A stretch of DNA of 64,000 bases from Paenibacillus sp. USDA918EY (GCF_009870825.1 NZ_WTWY01000020.1:1-64000), one strand, 5' to 3'. Shown: positions 15,997 to 25,408, counted from the stretch's first letter. Translations and numbers: made by a program. Notes: a model not told the origin generated them from the letters alone.

Positions 15997-16097
15997 CAGA
16001 TTGCAGACAAACTCCTTTGTTCCGAATAGAGACGTGGCGACTAATTTGCTGCGTAAAGTATTTTTTTCGCTGAAGATCATCCAGATTATAAACTGCA

Positions 16098-16709
16098 TCA
16101 AACCCCTTTAATGAATGTTGAGCAAAGGTGTTCCAAAATTTCATCGGGTGAATAGCCGCGAACATCTCTTTGATAAAAATATGAATCAATACTTATGGCG
16201 ATCAGCAGCATATCTGCTTTAAATATACTATTTGGGCTTGGATGATCCGCTGCTGCCATCTCATCGAATAACTCGACTGCGATTTGATGCATTTTGTTAT
16301 AGAGCGGATTCTGTGATTGATACGGAAGTCGCTGAGCTGACGCGGACCCCTTGCCTCCTGTTAGTAGTTGTGCCTTCTTCTCAATGAAAGGCATGAAAAT
16401 TTTGAGAATTCCTTTTAACCGTTGGTCCGGCGGCTCTTGCTGATTCTGCAATAGATATTGCTCTATATCTTCGAAGAACCGAACGACACTGTCTTTTATT
16501 AAATCCAAACACAATTCAGCTTTATTGGCATAACGACGATATAGGGTGCCCGGACCTATCTGGGCTTCCGCTGCGATCTGATTCATGCTTACCTGGTCCA
16601 CGCCGTTCTGCTCAAAAAGTTTATGGGCTGCGACCAATATTCGTTGACGATTCTCGGCGGCATCACGTCGTTCAATTCGCGACTGAATTGCCTTGATTTC
16701 CTCCGACAT
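16098..16709 (-). CDS. TetR-family regulator of the adjacent MFS pump
   Basis: A 203-residue regulator with an N-terminal helix-turn-helix (NRQRILVAAHKLFEQNG, VSMNQIAAEAQIGPGTLYRR) and a variable helical ligand domain. ATG at 16709 follows GAGGGG by 7 bases; an upstream start would sit on that site. It is divergent from the MFS gene, with two palindromes in the shared promoter. Autorepression and pump repression relieved by a small ligand is the usual arrangement, inferred here. Confidence 0.88.
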   Translation of the reverse strand: MSEEIKAIQSRIERRDAAENRQRILVAAHKLFEQNGVDQVSMNQIAAEAQIGPGTLYRRYANKAELCLDLIKDSVVRFFEDIEQYLLQNQQEPPDQRLKGILKIFMPFIEKKAQLLTGGKGSASAQRLPYQSQNPLYNKMHQIAVELFDEMAAADHPSPNSIFKADMLLIAISIDSYFYQRDVRGYSPDEILEHLCSTFIKGV

Positions 16710-16741
16710 ATTAACACCCCTCATGCTAGACTTGGTTCATA

Positions 16742-16788
16742 TTGACATCCGGAGAGTTCTCCGCTTATTATAAAGAGGAGAGCTCTCC
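16742..16788 (+). promoter_or_regulatory. MFS promoter with two TetR-type palindromes
   Basis: TTGACA at 16742-16747 and TATTAT at 16766-16771 (18-base spacer). CGGAGAGTTCTCCG (16750-16763) fills the spacer, and the perfect palindrome GGAGAGCTCTCC (16777-16788) covers the expected start site. The centres are 26 bases apart. Repressor binding would block polymerase. Confidence 0.75.
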
Positions 16789-16849
16789 GTTTAATGTTAA
16801 TCTAAATTTAGTGCAAATTCAACAGAACTATGGCCGAAGGAGATTGAGG

Positions 16850-18193
16850 ATGGATTCTATCGCAAAACCTATAAACGAAAAAGCATTACTAGCCCTATTA
16901 TTAATTGCCTCATCATTGGCAACGATGAATGTCTATATGTTCAACATTGCTGTTCCATTTATTATTAAAGACTTGCATCTGTCCACTTCCGAAAGCAGCC
17001 TGATAACGACGCTGTATGCAGTTGTATTAGCAGCAGGTTCGGGTACGTATGGAAAGCTTACCGACCGTTTCTCTGCTCGGTCATTAATACTAATAGGGAT
17101 AGCCCTATTCACTCTTGGTTCGCTAATGGGGCTTTTTTCGAGCTCTTTTCCGGCCGTTGTAACCGCAAGAATTATTCAAGCAGCTGGTGCTGCAGCTATT
17201 CCCTCCCTAGCGTATGTAGTTCCACCTAAATATTTCAAACCCGAGAACAGAGGCAAAGCATTAAGCCTTGTGTCTACTACTTTCGCGTTGATGGGCGGAG
17301 TAGCCCCGGTCCTCAGTGGATTTATTATTCAACTGTTTGGTTGGCACGGTCTTTTTGTTGTTTCTCTCTTGATCGTATTTATTATCCCATTTGTTGTGAA
17401 ACACTTCCCTACTAATGTTGCACAAGGGGAGAAATTCGATGTCTTAGGAGCTATTTTATTCTCCCTTTCAGTAGGCATTCTGGTACTAGGTATCAGCCTA
17501 AATCCTTATCTTTTAATAATTGCTGTCCTGATGCTTATTGCGTTTTCATTCCACATACGCGGGAAGAACGCACCTTTTATCACCATCTCTTTACTCGCTA
17601 ACAAAGGCTACAGAAATTCCTTGCTCTCTGTATTTGCAGGCACATCTGCATATCCGGCCGCTTTATTTTTATTGCCCTTGGTTCTAAAACAGGGCGGTAA
17701 CTTGCAAGCAAGCTTGATCGGCATCGTCATGTTCCCGGGCGCATTGATTGGTTCGTTGTTCGGCCCTTACATGGGAGCACTTTCTCGCAAGTACAATGGC
17801 AGGATCATGATCCTAGCTGGTCATGGTTTTATGATTCTGGGAGCACTGCTTATGGCGGTTTTGCAAGACATGCCCATCGGCATTGGGATCGTCATGTTCA
17901 TCTTTGCGCTCGGCTATACCACATTAGTATCATCCGCTGCCAACGTTGTGCCATCGACCTTGAAAAAAACGGAGATTGGTATCGGGATGGGGCTCTTCAC
18001 GCTTTTAAGTATTTTAGGAGGTGCATTTGGTCCTTCTATTTTAAGTCGATTTTTATCCTTCAATATTAACTTTACAGTCTCCTTTATCATTGTCATCGTT
18101 ATGTCAGTTATCGGCATTTTTCTAATACTCGCAACACGAGCAGATCATTCCCAAGATGATCTGAACAGGCATCCGGCCAATGGCTTAAAGTGA
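16850..18193 (+). CDS. MFS drug-efflux transporter, DHA2/TetL-like
   Basis: Inner-membrane proton-driven exporter of 447 residues with many hydrophobic helices (12-14). The signature YGKLTDRFSARSLILIG is motif A, and ARIIQAAGAAAIPSLAYVV with ENRGKALSL is the motif-C-like region shared with TetK/TetL pumps. Start ATG 16850 follows AAGGAG by 7 bases; earlier in-frame codons lie within the promoter. Control by the divergent TetR protein is likely. The substrate is not predictable; similarity to tetracycline pumps is at family level only. Confidence 0.87.
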   Translation: MDSIAKPINEKALLALLLIASSLATMNVYMFNIAVPFIIKDLHLSTSESSLITTLYAVVLAAGSGTYGKLTDRFSARSLILIGIALFTLGSLMGLFSSSFPAVVTARIIQAAGAAAIPSLAYVVPPKYFKPENRGKALSLVSTTFALMGGVAPVLSGFIIQLFGWHGLFVVSLLIVFIIPFVVKHFPTNVAQGEKFDVLGAILFSLSVGILVLGISLNPYLLIIAVLMLIAFSFHIRGKNAPFITISLLANKGYRNSLLSVFAGTSAYPAALFLLPLVLKQGGNLQASLIGIVMFPGALIGSLFGPYMGALSRKYNGRIMILAGHGFMILGALLMAVLQDMPIGIGIVMFIFALGYTTLVSSAANVVPSTLKKTEIGIGMGLFTLLSILGGAFGPSILSRFLSFNINFTVSFIIVIVMSVIGIFLILATRADHSQDDLNRHPANGLK

Positions 18194-18259
18194 ATTTAAG
18201 GGTGTCCCAGTGTACGTAGGAACGCTGTCAAAAAGGCCATCCCGCAACTTAACCGTGAC

Positions 18260-18667
18260 TCATGGAAACAAAATACAGCAGCGGAACAAGGAAAACTGCC
18301 GGCTGAAAGTGGGAAGGTTTGACCCCCTGCTCCGCCGCTCGCCTTTCCCGCAGCGCAAGACCCTAAAGCACCTGATTCGCCGAGCATGCAGTTCCCATTG
18401 GTCTCCCTTGACATAGCGGAAACGGGGAGAAGTAAACGTCATCCAGACCAAATTCCTCTCCCTTTCCGACATAACCGTGAGATTCCCATTTAATGCGCAG
18501 TAGGCATCATTCCAGGCTATGATGTTCATGCGCCCATCCATGACATTCGTAGGGGAAAGGTTCTGGCTATCCAAAAAACGTTGAAGCTTCGGAGCTACCT
18601 TAGAGGGTTGCTTCAGTCTAGTTGCGACATGGCATTCACCTACAAATAATATAGTTAGATATTTCAT
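18260..18667 (-). pseudogene. MmyB/XRE-type regulator remnant
   Basis: The frame LQRFLDSQNLSPTNVMDGRM, NIIAWNDAYCALNGNLTVMS, ERERNLVWMTFTSPRFR and QWELHARR matches the ligand-binding half of MmyB-like regulators (WDvLAWN, ERNlvwlxFT). The N-terminal helix-turn-helix is missing, and after HARR the sequence loses family resemblance, as after a frameshift. It precedes and diverges from the epoxide hydrolase gene, which an intact copy may once have controlled. Confidence 0.6.
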
Positions 18668-18736
18668 TTATGCCAGTGCACCACACCGGCTTGATGGATA
18701 TAATGACGATGTATTAAGAAGAGGAGGAAAATCATT

Positions 18737-19891
18737 TTGACTATTGAACGTTTTCAAATTCAGGTCTCTGATGAAATCCTGGACGATCTGCAATACAGAC
18801 TCCATCACATCCGTTGGCCGGATCAATTGGGAAATGCGGATTGGGAACGGGGCACGGAATTAAATTACTTAAAATCGCTAGTTTCGTATTGGAGGGACCA
18901 TTATGATTGGCGCGCACAAGAAGCCAAGTTGAACCGCTTCTCCCAGTTTCGCTGCAAGATCGATGGGATCGACGTGCACTTCGTCCATGAACGCGGTAAA
19001 GGACCTAACCCTTTGCCTCTGATTCTTACTCACGGATGGCCAGACAGTTACCTTCGTTACCAAAAAATCATCCCGCTGCTTACGGATCCGGCCAGCCATG
19101 GCGGCAACCCCGAGGACGCTTTTGACGTAATCGTCCCTTCATTGCCTGGCTTTGGATTCTCCAGCCGCCCTAAACATCCCGGGGTCAACAATTTTCGTGT
19201 CGCCGAAATGTGGGTTAAACTCATGACCGAAGAATTAGGCTACAGAAAATTCGCTGCCGCCGGTGGGGATATAGGCTCCGGTGTGACCAGATACCTGGCG
19301 GCAAACCATCCCGAACGGTTATACGGAATCCATCTAACCGATATCGGGATTATCCGAGATCTCATAGCTTCATCTGATCAGGCCAAGCTTTCGGAAGAAG
19401 AGCGGCAATACAAGAATAATGCTTCGGCATGGATGGCTCAGGAGGGCGGCTATATGTCCATTCAATCGACGCGCCCCCAAACCCTCGCATATGGACTTTC
19501 CGACTCGCCCGTAGGTTTGGCCGGTTGGATGATGGAGAAATTCCGATCATGGAGCGATTGTAACGGCGACCTTGCGCAAAAATTCAGCGAGGATGAGCTC
19601 CTTACGCATATTATGATGTATTGGGTGACGAACACTATAGGATCGACAGCGCACATGTATTATGATAATGCGCACTCTTTGCCGCCAATCGGCTACATCG
19701 AGGTTCCGACAGGCCTTGCCCTATTCCCGGCGGATATCCTGTTGCCGCCCAAGGAATGGGCCATGCGCAACCTGAATGTAACCCGCTGGACTTCGATGCC
19801 CCGCGGCGGACATTTTACCGCTATGGAGGAACCGGAGCTTTTTGCCGGTGACATTCGCGCATTCTTCAGACCTTTTAGAACGAGAAGCTGA
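18737..19891 (+). CDS. Epoxide hydrolase (EPHX N-terminal domain family)
   Basis: A 384-residue alpha/beta-hydrolase that opens epoxides to diols. The N-terminal EHN-type region (FQIQVSDEILDDLQYRLHHI, YLKSLVSYWRDHYDWR) is followed by the hydrolase core with oxyanion HGWPDSYLRY, the nucleophile Asp in AAGGDIGSG near residue 179, and the catalytic His in RGGHFTAMEEPE. Start TTG 18737 follows GAGGAGG by 9 bases. A terminator follows; the gene is monocistronic. Confidence 0.9.
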   Translation: MTIERFQIQVSDEILDDLQYRLHHIRWPDQLGNADWERGTELNYLKSLVSYWRDHYDWRAQEAKLNRFSQFRCKIDGIDVHFVHERGKGPNPLPLILTHGWPDSYLRYQKIIPLLTDPASHGGNPEDAFDVIVPSLPGFGFSSRPKHPGVNNFRVAEMWVKLMTEELGYRKFAAAGGDIGSGVTRYLAANHPERLYGIHLTDIGIIRDLIASSDQAKLSEEERQYKNNASAWMAQEGGYMSIQSTRPQTLAYGLSDSPVGLAGWMMEKFRSWSDCNGDLAQKFSEDELLTHIMMYWVTNTIGSTAHMYYDNAHSLPPIGYIEVPTGLALFPADILLPPKEWAMRNLNVTRWTSMPRGGHFTAMEEPELFAGDIRAFFRPFRTRS

Positions 19892-19916
19892 TGAATCGGA
19901 ACCGTTTCGAAATCAT

Positions 19917-19944
19917 AACCACCCGTTGGGCGGGTGGTTTTTTG
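19917..19944 (+). terminator. Terminator of the epoxide hydrolase gene
   Basis: AACCACCCG, a short loop, CGGGTGGTT, then TTTTG; 26 bases after the stop. Confidence 0.85.
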
Positions 19945-19985
19945 TTTCGCACGCTTCGCGAGCTCAACTGGCTAAAGCCACTAAC

Positions 19986-20012
19986 AAAAAAGGCTAACCG
20001 CTTGGTTAGCCT
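19986..20012 (-). terminator. Terminator on the minus strand, downstream of marR
   Basis: AGGCTAACC and GGTTAGCCT form a 9-pair stem with a 4-base loop, followed on the minus strand by six T. It lies about 165 bases beyond the MarR stop; the intervening segment shows no gene. Confidence 0.75.
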
Positions 20013-20176
20013 CTGCCCCCTGTTTAATTCCGCTCACCGAAAAATAACCATCTCACTCGCTTCGCAAAGTTTTCGATACCGATGCAGCGCAAATTTTCTG
20101 AAAAGCAGCCTCTCATTTGAACTGCATCCCCAATTGTTATTGCTGCCTAACATATGTACAGTTTGTTGAGGTATCG

Positions 20177-20653
20177 TTAGCGATAGAAGTCAACCATATC
20201 TCCAAACAGCCGTTTGATAAATTCAAGCTCGCTTTCGTTGTATCTTTCCAAAAATTCGTACATTCTTTGCTTTTCCTTCGTATGGAGCTCATCATGAGCA
20301 GCAAATAGCTTTTTGCCGACAGGCGTTAGCCGAAAGTACACTTCCTTTTTGTTATCGTTGAGTTGGGCTTTTCGCACCCAACCTGCCTTTAGTAATTTAT
20401 GTGCGATCTTGGAGGTATTTCCTTTGCTTAAATTTATCCTTTCCGCGATGGAAGTGACATTGATCGGCTCCTGCTCTCCGATGCACGCAATGGTGTGCAG
20501 TTCCGTCATATTCAAGCTGAAATCCGATTCAATATGCTTCCGGATATCCTCCAGGTATGTGGCAGTTATTCGGGTTTCATATTGCTCTTTTTGCTCAAGA
20601 AACTGAATGAAAAATTCATGAATGGCGGTTTTGTTTTTACTGGCAGTATCCAT
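20177..20653 (-). CDS. MarR-family regulator
   Basis: A 158-residue winged-helix regulator: MTELHTIACIGEQEPINVTS, IAERINLSKGNTSKIAHKLL (recognition helix) and KKEVYFRLTPVGKKLFAAHD (wing). Divergent from the RidA-monooxygenase operon. A palindrome at 20700-20713 (GTTTTCTGAGAAAC) lies just upstream of a TATAAT (minus strand, 20690-20685), suggesting autoregulation. Start ATG 20653 has only a weak upstream site. Confidence 0.85.
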   Translation of the reverse strand: MDTASKNKTAIHEFFIQFLEQKEQYETRITATYLEDIRKHIESDFSLNMTELHTIACIGEQEPINVTSIAERINLSKGNTSKIAHKLLKAGWVRKAQLNDNKKEVYFRLTPVGKKLFAAHDELHTKEKQRMYEFLERYNESELEFIKRLFGDMVDFYR

Positions 20654-20742
20654 GATTATGCTGGCTCCTCGACTTATTTGTTTTATTATATCATAGATTG
20701 TTTTCTGAGAAACAAACGGTCATACTCATATTAAGCTTGGGG

Positions 20743-20792
20743 TTGACAGGATAAAGAGTTAGCAAGTACAATGATATTGTTTCATATGAAAC
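20743..20792 (+). promoter_or_regulatory. Promoter and MarR-type operator of the ridA-monooxygenase operon
   Basis: TTGACA 20743-20748, 18 bases, TACAAT 20767-20772, then the perfect palindrome GTTTCATATGAAAC at 20779-20792 over the start site. The related GTTTTCTGAGAAAC at 20700-20713 lies on the marR side, so one regulator could control both directions. Confidence 0.75.
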
Positions 20793-20887
20793 AAAAATTA
20801 TATATAATTCTTATCACTCCCTTTTTAACAGGCAATAAAAAGGATTCTAACGAAACAATAATTAATGAAGGAGGTGCATACCTGCCT

Positions 20888-21289
20888 ATGGAAATCGTGA
20901 ATCCGAAGACATTGACGGATAAGGTTACATCTGTAATTTCTCATGCCGTGGTAACTACTGCCTCCAAACTGGCCTTCATCTCAGGCCAGGTTTCTGTAGA
21001 TGAAACAGGAGCATTGGTCGGTTCAGGGGACTATTACGCGCAAGCGATTCAAGTGTTCACCAATCTTAAGCATGCATTGGAAGCCGCGCGAGCGGATCCA
21101 TTGTACATTGCAAAAATGAATATTTTTGTGGTAAACCACAACCCGGAATTGATTTCGATTATTTTTGACGCAGGATTTCAAGTATTTGGCCCTAACTGGC
21201 CGAAGACAGCAAGTACCTATATAGGCGTTCAAGCACTAGCCGATCCTGAATGGCTTATCGAAATAGACGCTATCGTGATCTTCCCATAA
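20888..21289 (+). CDS. RidA/YjgF-family protein
   Basis: A 133-residue trimeric-type protein of the RidA superfamily, whose members deaminate reactive enamine/imine intermediates or act in degradation pathways. Visible motifs: KLAFISGQVSVDETGALVG, QVFTNLKHALEAARADPLYI and WPKTASTYIGVQALADPEWLIEI. The usual catalytic Arg of RidA near residue 105 is not evident (STYIGV replaces the RxxV pattern), so it may be a non-deaminase member. ATG 20888 lies 13 bases after GGAGG; a CTG two codons earlier would be better spaced. It is 24 bases upstream of the monooxygenase. Confidence 0.8.
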   Translation: MEIVNPKTLTDKVTSVISHAVVTTASKLAFISGQVSVDETGALVGSGDYYAQAIQVFTNLKHALEAARADPLYIAKMNIFVVNHNPELISIIFDAGFQVFGPNWPKTASTYIGVQALADPEWLIEIDAIVIFP

Positions 21290-21313
21290 TGTTTAAGAAA
21301 AGAGGTTATTGAT

Positions 21314-22810
21314 ATGAAATATGAAGTCATCCTTATCGGTGGCGGACCTGTCGGCATGATGCTGGCTGGAGAATTGGCATTAGCCGGTGTAAAGGTCTGC
21401 GTCATTGAGCGATTAAAAGAGACAACTCCATATTCACGTGCGCTTACCGTACATCCGCGAACCCTTGAAATATTAGATATGCGTGGAGTGAAATCAAAAT
21501 TAATCAGTAAAGGCCGCTTACTTTCAAGAGGGCATTTTGCCGGATTAGAAACTCCTTTGGATTTCTCGGTTTTGGATTCTTCTTCCAATCACACTCTCTT
21601 TTTACCGCAGAGTGAGACGGAGAAGGTGCTGGAGGAATGGGCTCTTGGCCTTGGCGCAGAGGTCTGGAGAGAGGTTGAGGCTCTATCTGTGCATCAGGAT
21701 GAGGATGGGGTCGACGTTAAGATCGCAGGACCTCATGGAGAAACAACGTTAAGATCTGCTTATGTGGTAGGTACGGACGGAGCCAGAAGTTTGGTTCGCA
21801 AACATGCAAATATATCATTTGAAGGTACAGACGCGACCTTCACGGCTATTCTGGGGGATGCCGTTCTATCTGATTTGGCTCCTATGAGTGTCATATCCCG
21901 GATTACAGAAAAAGGATTGGTCAGCATCATGCCAATCAATGATCATATCTATCGAGTCTTGATGATCGATATGGAGAGACGTAACATCTCTAAGGATGAG
22001 ACCGTTACATTGGAAGAGTTTCGTTCATCGCTCATCCGTACGACCGGAAGCGACTTGGGATTGAACGATGTGAAATGGATGTCCCGTTTCGGAAATGCTA
22101 CGCGGCAAGCGGGACGCTATCGGAATGGTCGATTGTTCTTGGCGGGAGATTCGGCGCACATTCATTTTCCCGCCGGTGGACAGGGAATGAACGTCGGCTT
22201 ACAAGAAGCGATGAACTTAGGCTGGAAGCTAGCAGGAGCAATCAAAGGCTGGGCTCCGGAATGGCTATTGGACAGTTATCATGCCGAACGTTTTCCATGG
22301 AATACGGCCTTGCTCCGGAATACCGAGGTCCAAACCCTGCTTCTGGACGTGACTCCTCCCATCATGGAACTGCGAAGCATGCTGGCTGATCTGATTCAAA
22401 TACCGGAGGCTAATTATCAAATCGCTGCACAGATTTCCGCCATGGATGTACATTATGCACCCGACGCCGAAGCGCCTTCCCATCCTTTAAACGGGAGACG
22501 GTTCAAGGATCTCAGCTTAAAGCTGAAAGACGGACAATTGATTAACGCCTATCCGCTCCTGCACAAAGGTACTTTTCTTCTGTTGCATTTCCATTCTAAT
22601 GAACAGAATAGCGGTCAATGGGAAACGTATAGCAACCTTCAAGTTGTACATGCCTCTTTGGCTGAAGCTGACGCGGATTGGAACGACGTCCATACGGCGC
22701 TTATTCGGCCGGATGGACATATTGCCTGGGCGATTCCTCTATCCGATCCGAATCCAATGCAAACCATAAATGAAGGAATCACTCGCTGGTGCGGAAACAT
22801 TACGGAATAG
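21314..22810 (+). CDS. FAD-dependent aromatic monooxygenase (class A)
   Basis: A 498-residue flavoprotein hydroxylase with the FAD-binding GGGPVGMMLAGE at the N-terminus, the YVVGTDGARSLVR (DG) motif near residue 150 and LFLAGDSAHIHFPAGGQGMN (GD motif) near 275. The C-terminal thioredoxin-like part resembles PgaE/rifampicin-monooxygenase relatives. With RidA and MarR it forms a ligand-inducible detoxification or catabolic operon. The substrate is unknown. ATG 21314 follows AGAGG. Confidence 0.88.
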   Translation: MKYEVILIGGGPVGMMLAGELALAGVKVCVIERLKETTPYSRALTVHPRTLEILDMRGVKSKLISKGRLLSRGHFAGLETPLDFSVLDSSSNHTLFLPQSETEKVLEEWALGLGAEVWREVEALSVHQDEDGVDVKIAGPHGETTLRSAYVVGTDGARSLVRKHANISFEGTDATFTAILGDAVLSDLAPMSVISRITEKGLVSIMPINDHIYRVLMIDMERRNISKDETVTLEEFRSSLIRTTGSDLGLNDVKWMSRFGNATRQAGRYRNGRLFLAGDSAHIHFPAGGQGMNVGLQEAMNLGWKLAGAIKGWAPEWLLDSYHAERFPWNTALLRNTEVQTLLLDVTPPIMELRSMLADLIQIPEANYQIAAQISAMDVHYAPDAEAPSHPLNGRRFKDLSLKLKDGQLINAYPLLHKGTFLLLHFHSNEQNSGQWETYSNLQVVHASLAEADADWNDVHTALIRPDGHIAWAIPLSDPNPMQTINEGITRWCGNITE

Positions 22811-23481
22811 TAATTCGTTTGAGGTGTGTAACCGCCTCCCCCTTACAGCTACGGCAAGGTCTGTAGATGATTGAACAAGCACCGTCCTTTATGTCAATGG
22901 AATCAAGTTCTTGTCCTCAAATTGGATAAAACTTGATTCCTTAATCCCCTCTACGTTATGGCTATCTTAGTTTTGAAGACACGCTCCAGTGGAAACTTAC
23001 CGCCAGTTCATTTTCGTGCTGTATCCTGTTGCAGGAATGTTAGTATAAAGATGACGTTTCAGTCGGCTGGATCGGGACACAAACGCCATTTCGAACCGTC
23101 AAGGCCAGTGCACGTCCGACGTCATCTCCACGTCCAGCAAGCCGGCTTGGATTGCCGATTCTGAGGCTTAATTTAATTTCCGCTTCGATCTCTTACTCCT
23201 GCAAGATGCGCCCGTAGCTTTACATGATACGGTTCAGCTTAACGGGTCTATCGGCGAAAAGCGCGAAAGAAGCTTGTCACCTCGCGTAGTTACCTACCTT
23301 TTTAATACCCGACCCAGAAGCTGTAATCAAGCTAACATGCACAGAAGGCCACCGAAGAAATCGGCAGCCTGATCTGTCAGTGATTCAAAGGTAAGCGAGT
23401 GAAAGAATACGGGAGAAGCAAGCGTATGCTTCCGAAGCGAAAGCCCCTTCACCGCGTTTCGTCCCCAAATCACCTAACCAC
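22811..23481. other. Intergenic stretch without recognised gene
   Basis: About 670 bases. A stem at 22899-22909/22930-22940 (GGAATCAAGTT with AACTTGATTCC) lies about 90 bases after the monooxygenase stop and could stop transcription, though no T-run follows. I found no coherent reading frame in the rest. Confidence 0.5.
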
Positions 23482-24996
23482 CTACTCGAAACCCTTATAA
23501 ATCAAGGAACAAACAGCTTCAACATGCACCGTATGCGGAAACATATCCACCGGCGTAACCTCCACCGTCTTGTACCCGCCATCCTCCAAAACTCTCAAGT
23601 CCCGCGCCAGCGTAGAAGGATTGCAGCTCACGTAAACCACCCGCTCCGGCTTCATCTCCAGAATCGTCTCCAGCAGCTTCGGATCGCAGCCCTTGCGCGG
23701 CGGGTCGACGACGATGACGTCCGCTTCGATGCCCTGCTCCTTCCAGGCAGGAATCACATCTTCAGACGCGCCAACTTCAAACGTGACGTTATCCATGCCG
23801 TTCAATTCCGCATTGCGGCGCGCATCCTCTATCGCTTCCGGCACGATTTCGACGCCGTACACCTTGCCCGCATGCTGGGCCAGAAACAGCGAAATCGTCC
23901 CGATGCCGCAATACGCATCAATGACGGTCTCTTTCCCGGTCAGCTGCGCATACTCCACCGTCTTGCCGTACAGCACCTCGGTCTGGGCCGGGTTTACCTG
24001 ATAAAACGAACGCGCCGAAATAGCGAATTTCACGTCGCCGATGTAATCATAGATGACCTCACTGCCCCACAGGACGCGAGTGACGTCTCCGAAAATGACA
24101 TTCGTTTGCTTCGTATTCACGTTCTGGCAGATGCTGACGACAGACGGCAGCTGCTCGCGAATCGCGCTGATCCACTCGTCCACATGCGGGATCTTGTCCC
24201 CGTTCGTGACCAGAACGATCATCATCTCGCCGGTACGGAAGGCGACCTTTACAACGACGTGACGAAGCAGACCTTGACCGCTCTCCTCGTCGTAGGCGGA
24301 GATGCCGAGCTTGCGCCCGATCGCTTTCACGCGGGCCACGACCTCGTCGTTGCTTTCGTGCTGGATGAGGCAGGCTTCCATGTCGATGATGCGATGGCTG
24401 CCGCGGGCGTAGAAGCCGCCCACCAGGCCGCCTTCGGTGACGCCGATCGGCACCTGGGCTTTGTTGCGGTAGCGCCAGGGATCGCTCATGCCCAGCGTGG
24501 CATGAACCTGGATGCCTTGGGAGCTCCCTGTTTCCGAAGGTGCAGATACCTCAGTAGGCTCCCCCGAGTCCCCACCCCGCAGCTCCGGCTCCCCTGCCAC
24601 CTGCAGCTTCCCGATCCGCGTCAGGTTGTCCACGACAAGCTGACGTTTCCAGGCCAGCTGCGCGGCATAGTCCATATGCTGCAGCTGGCAGCCGCCGCAT
24701 TTGTCGAAGATCGGGCAAGGCGCGGCGATGCGGTCCGGGCTGGCTTCGACCAGCTCGAGCAGCTTGGCGTAGCCGTACTGCTTTTTGGTCTTCAGCACCT
24801 TCACCCGCACTTTTTCGCCGGGCAAGGCGCCCGCAACGAATAACGTATATCCTTCTGCCCGCCCCACGCCTTCGCCGTCATGGTTCATCCCGATGATGTC
24901 GATGACGACTTCGTCGTTTTTCTCCACCGGCAAACCGGTGATGGGCGCAGGCGTGCTGCGGCGGCCGGCGTTCCGGCGGCTTTGTCGCTTGTTCAT
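23482..24996 (-). CDS. rlmCD: 23S rRNA m5U methyltransferase, RlmCD/RlmD family
   Basis: SAM-dependent enzyme of 504 residues that methylates uridines in 23S rRNA. An N-terminal TRAM domain (VVIDIIGMNHDGEGVGRAEG) is followed by the 4Fe-4S motif CPIFDKCGGCQLQH, a SAM loop DAYCGIGTISLFLA, DPPRKGCD and the catalytic Cys in YVSCNPSTLARDL. A low-complexity insert near residues 140-165 (GGDSGEPTEVSAPSETGSSQ) is unusual. As in Bacillus subtilis, it neighbours dgkB. It is on the same strand as the upstream dgkB but separated by about 600 bases. Confidence 0.93.
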   Translation of the reverse strand: MNKRQSRRNAGRRSTPAPITGLPVEKNDEVVIDIIGMNHDGEGVGRAEGYTLFVAGALPGEKVRVKVLKTKKQYGYAKLLELVEASPDRIAAPCPIFDKCGGCQLQHMDYAAQLAWKRQLVVDNLTRIGKLQVAGEPELRGGDSGEPTEVSAPSETGSSQGIQVHATLGMSDPWRYRNKAQVPIGVTEGGLVGGFYARGSHRIIDMEACLIQHESNDEVVARVKAIGRKLGISAYDEESGQGLLRHVVVKVAFRTGEMMIVLVTNGDKIPHVDEWISAIREQLPSVVSICQNVNTKQTNVIFGDVTRVLWGSEVIYDYIGDVKFAISARSFYQVNPAQTEVLYGKTVEYAQLTGKETVIDAYCGIGTISLFLAQHAGKVYGVEIVPEAIEDARRNAELNGMDNVTFEVGASEDVIPAWKEQGIEADVIVVDPPRKGCDPKLLETILEMKPERVVYVSCNPSTLARDLRVLEDGGYKTVEVTPVDMFPHTVHVEAVCSLIYKGFE

Positions 24997-25207
24997 GCTG
25001 CTTACGTCACTTCTTTCTGTATATATTCATCGTAAAATCGAGCCCCTTGCAGGGTCCATTTTTTCGCGTTTATTCACTTATTAACGATACATCTTTATTT
25101 AAAAGGGTCGGAGCAGAGATGGTTGAAGCACGCAGGACAGTATGATGAAGCTCAGTTAGCCCTCCGGTGTCCTAATCCACCGCTAACTAACCAGGCTCGA
25201 TTGCAGA

Positions 25208-25310
25208 CAAACACTACGATTCAACTCCCTGCCTAACCTTCTCCGTCACGAACCGAGCATCGAAGCCCTTGTAGAACAGAGAGCAAACACTACGGTTCAA
25301 CTCCCTGCTT
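25208..25310 (-). pseudogene. Remnant of the 3' end of a second rlmCD-like gene
   Basis: On the minus strand SVCSLFYKGFDARFVTEKVR precedes a stop and matches the C-terminus of the neighbouring methyltransferase (VEAVCSLIYKGFE). GTTGAA-CG-TAGTGTTTG occurs twice, about 79 bases apart, as if the tail had been partly duplicated. No upstream part of the gene is present. Confidence 0.5.
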
Positions 25311-25346
25311 CACATCCACCCTATTATACCAAACATCTCCCCAACG

Positions 25347-25408
25347 CAAAAAAAGATCAAGATGTCCCGCTCCCCTTCCCGGTGCGATGAGCAGCGACTG
25401 GACATCTT
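25347..25408 (-). terminator. Likely terminator downstream of dgkB
   Basis: On the minus strand AAGATGTCC (25408-25400) pairs with GGACATCTT (25367-25359) around a partly structured 32-base loop, with a run of seven T shortly after. It lies about 190 bases beyond the dgkB stop. Confidence 0.5.

Noticed and set aside
15941..16189. 82-codon ORF overlapping the tetR end
   Set aside because: Out-of-frame shadow that crosses the tetR terminator.
23524..24843. 439-codon plus-strand frame opposite rlmCD
   Set aside because: It is an antisense shadow of a strongly conserved methyltransferase in GC-rich DNA; the composition is Arg/His-rich without any motif.
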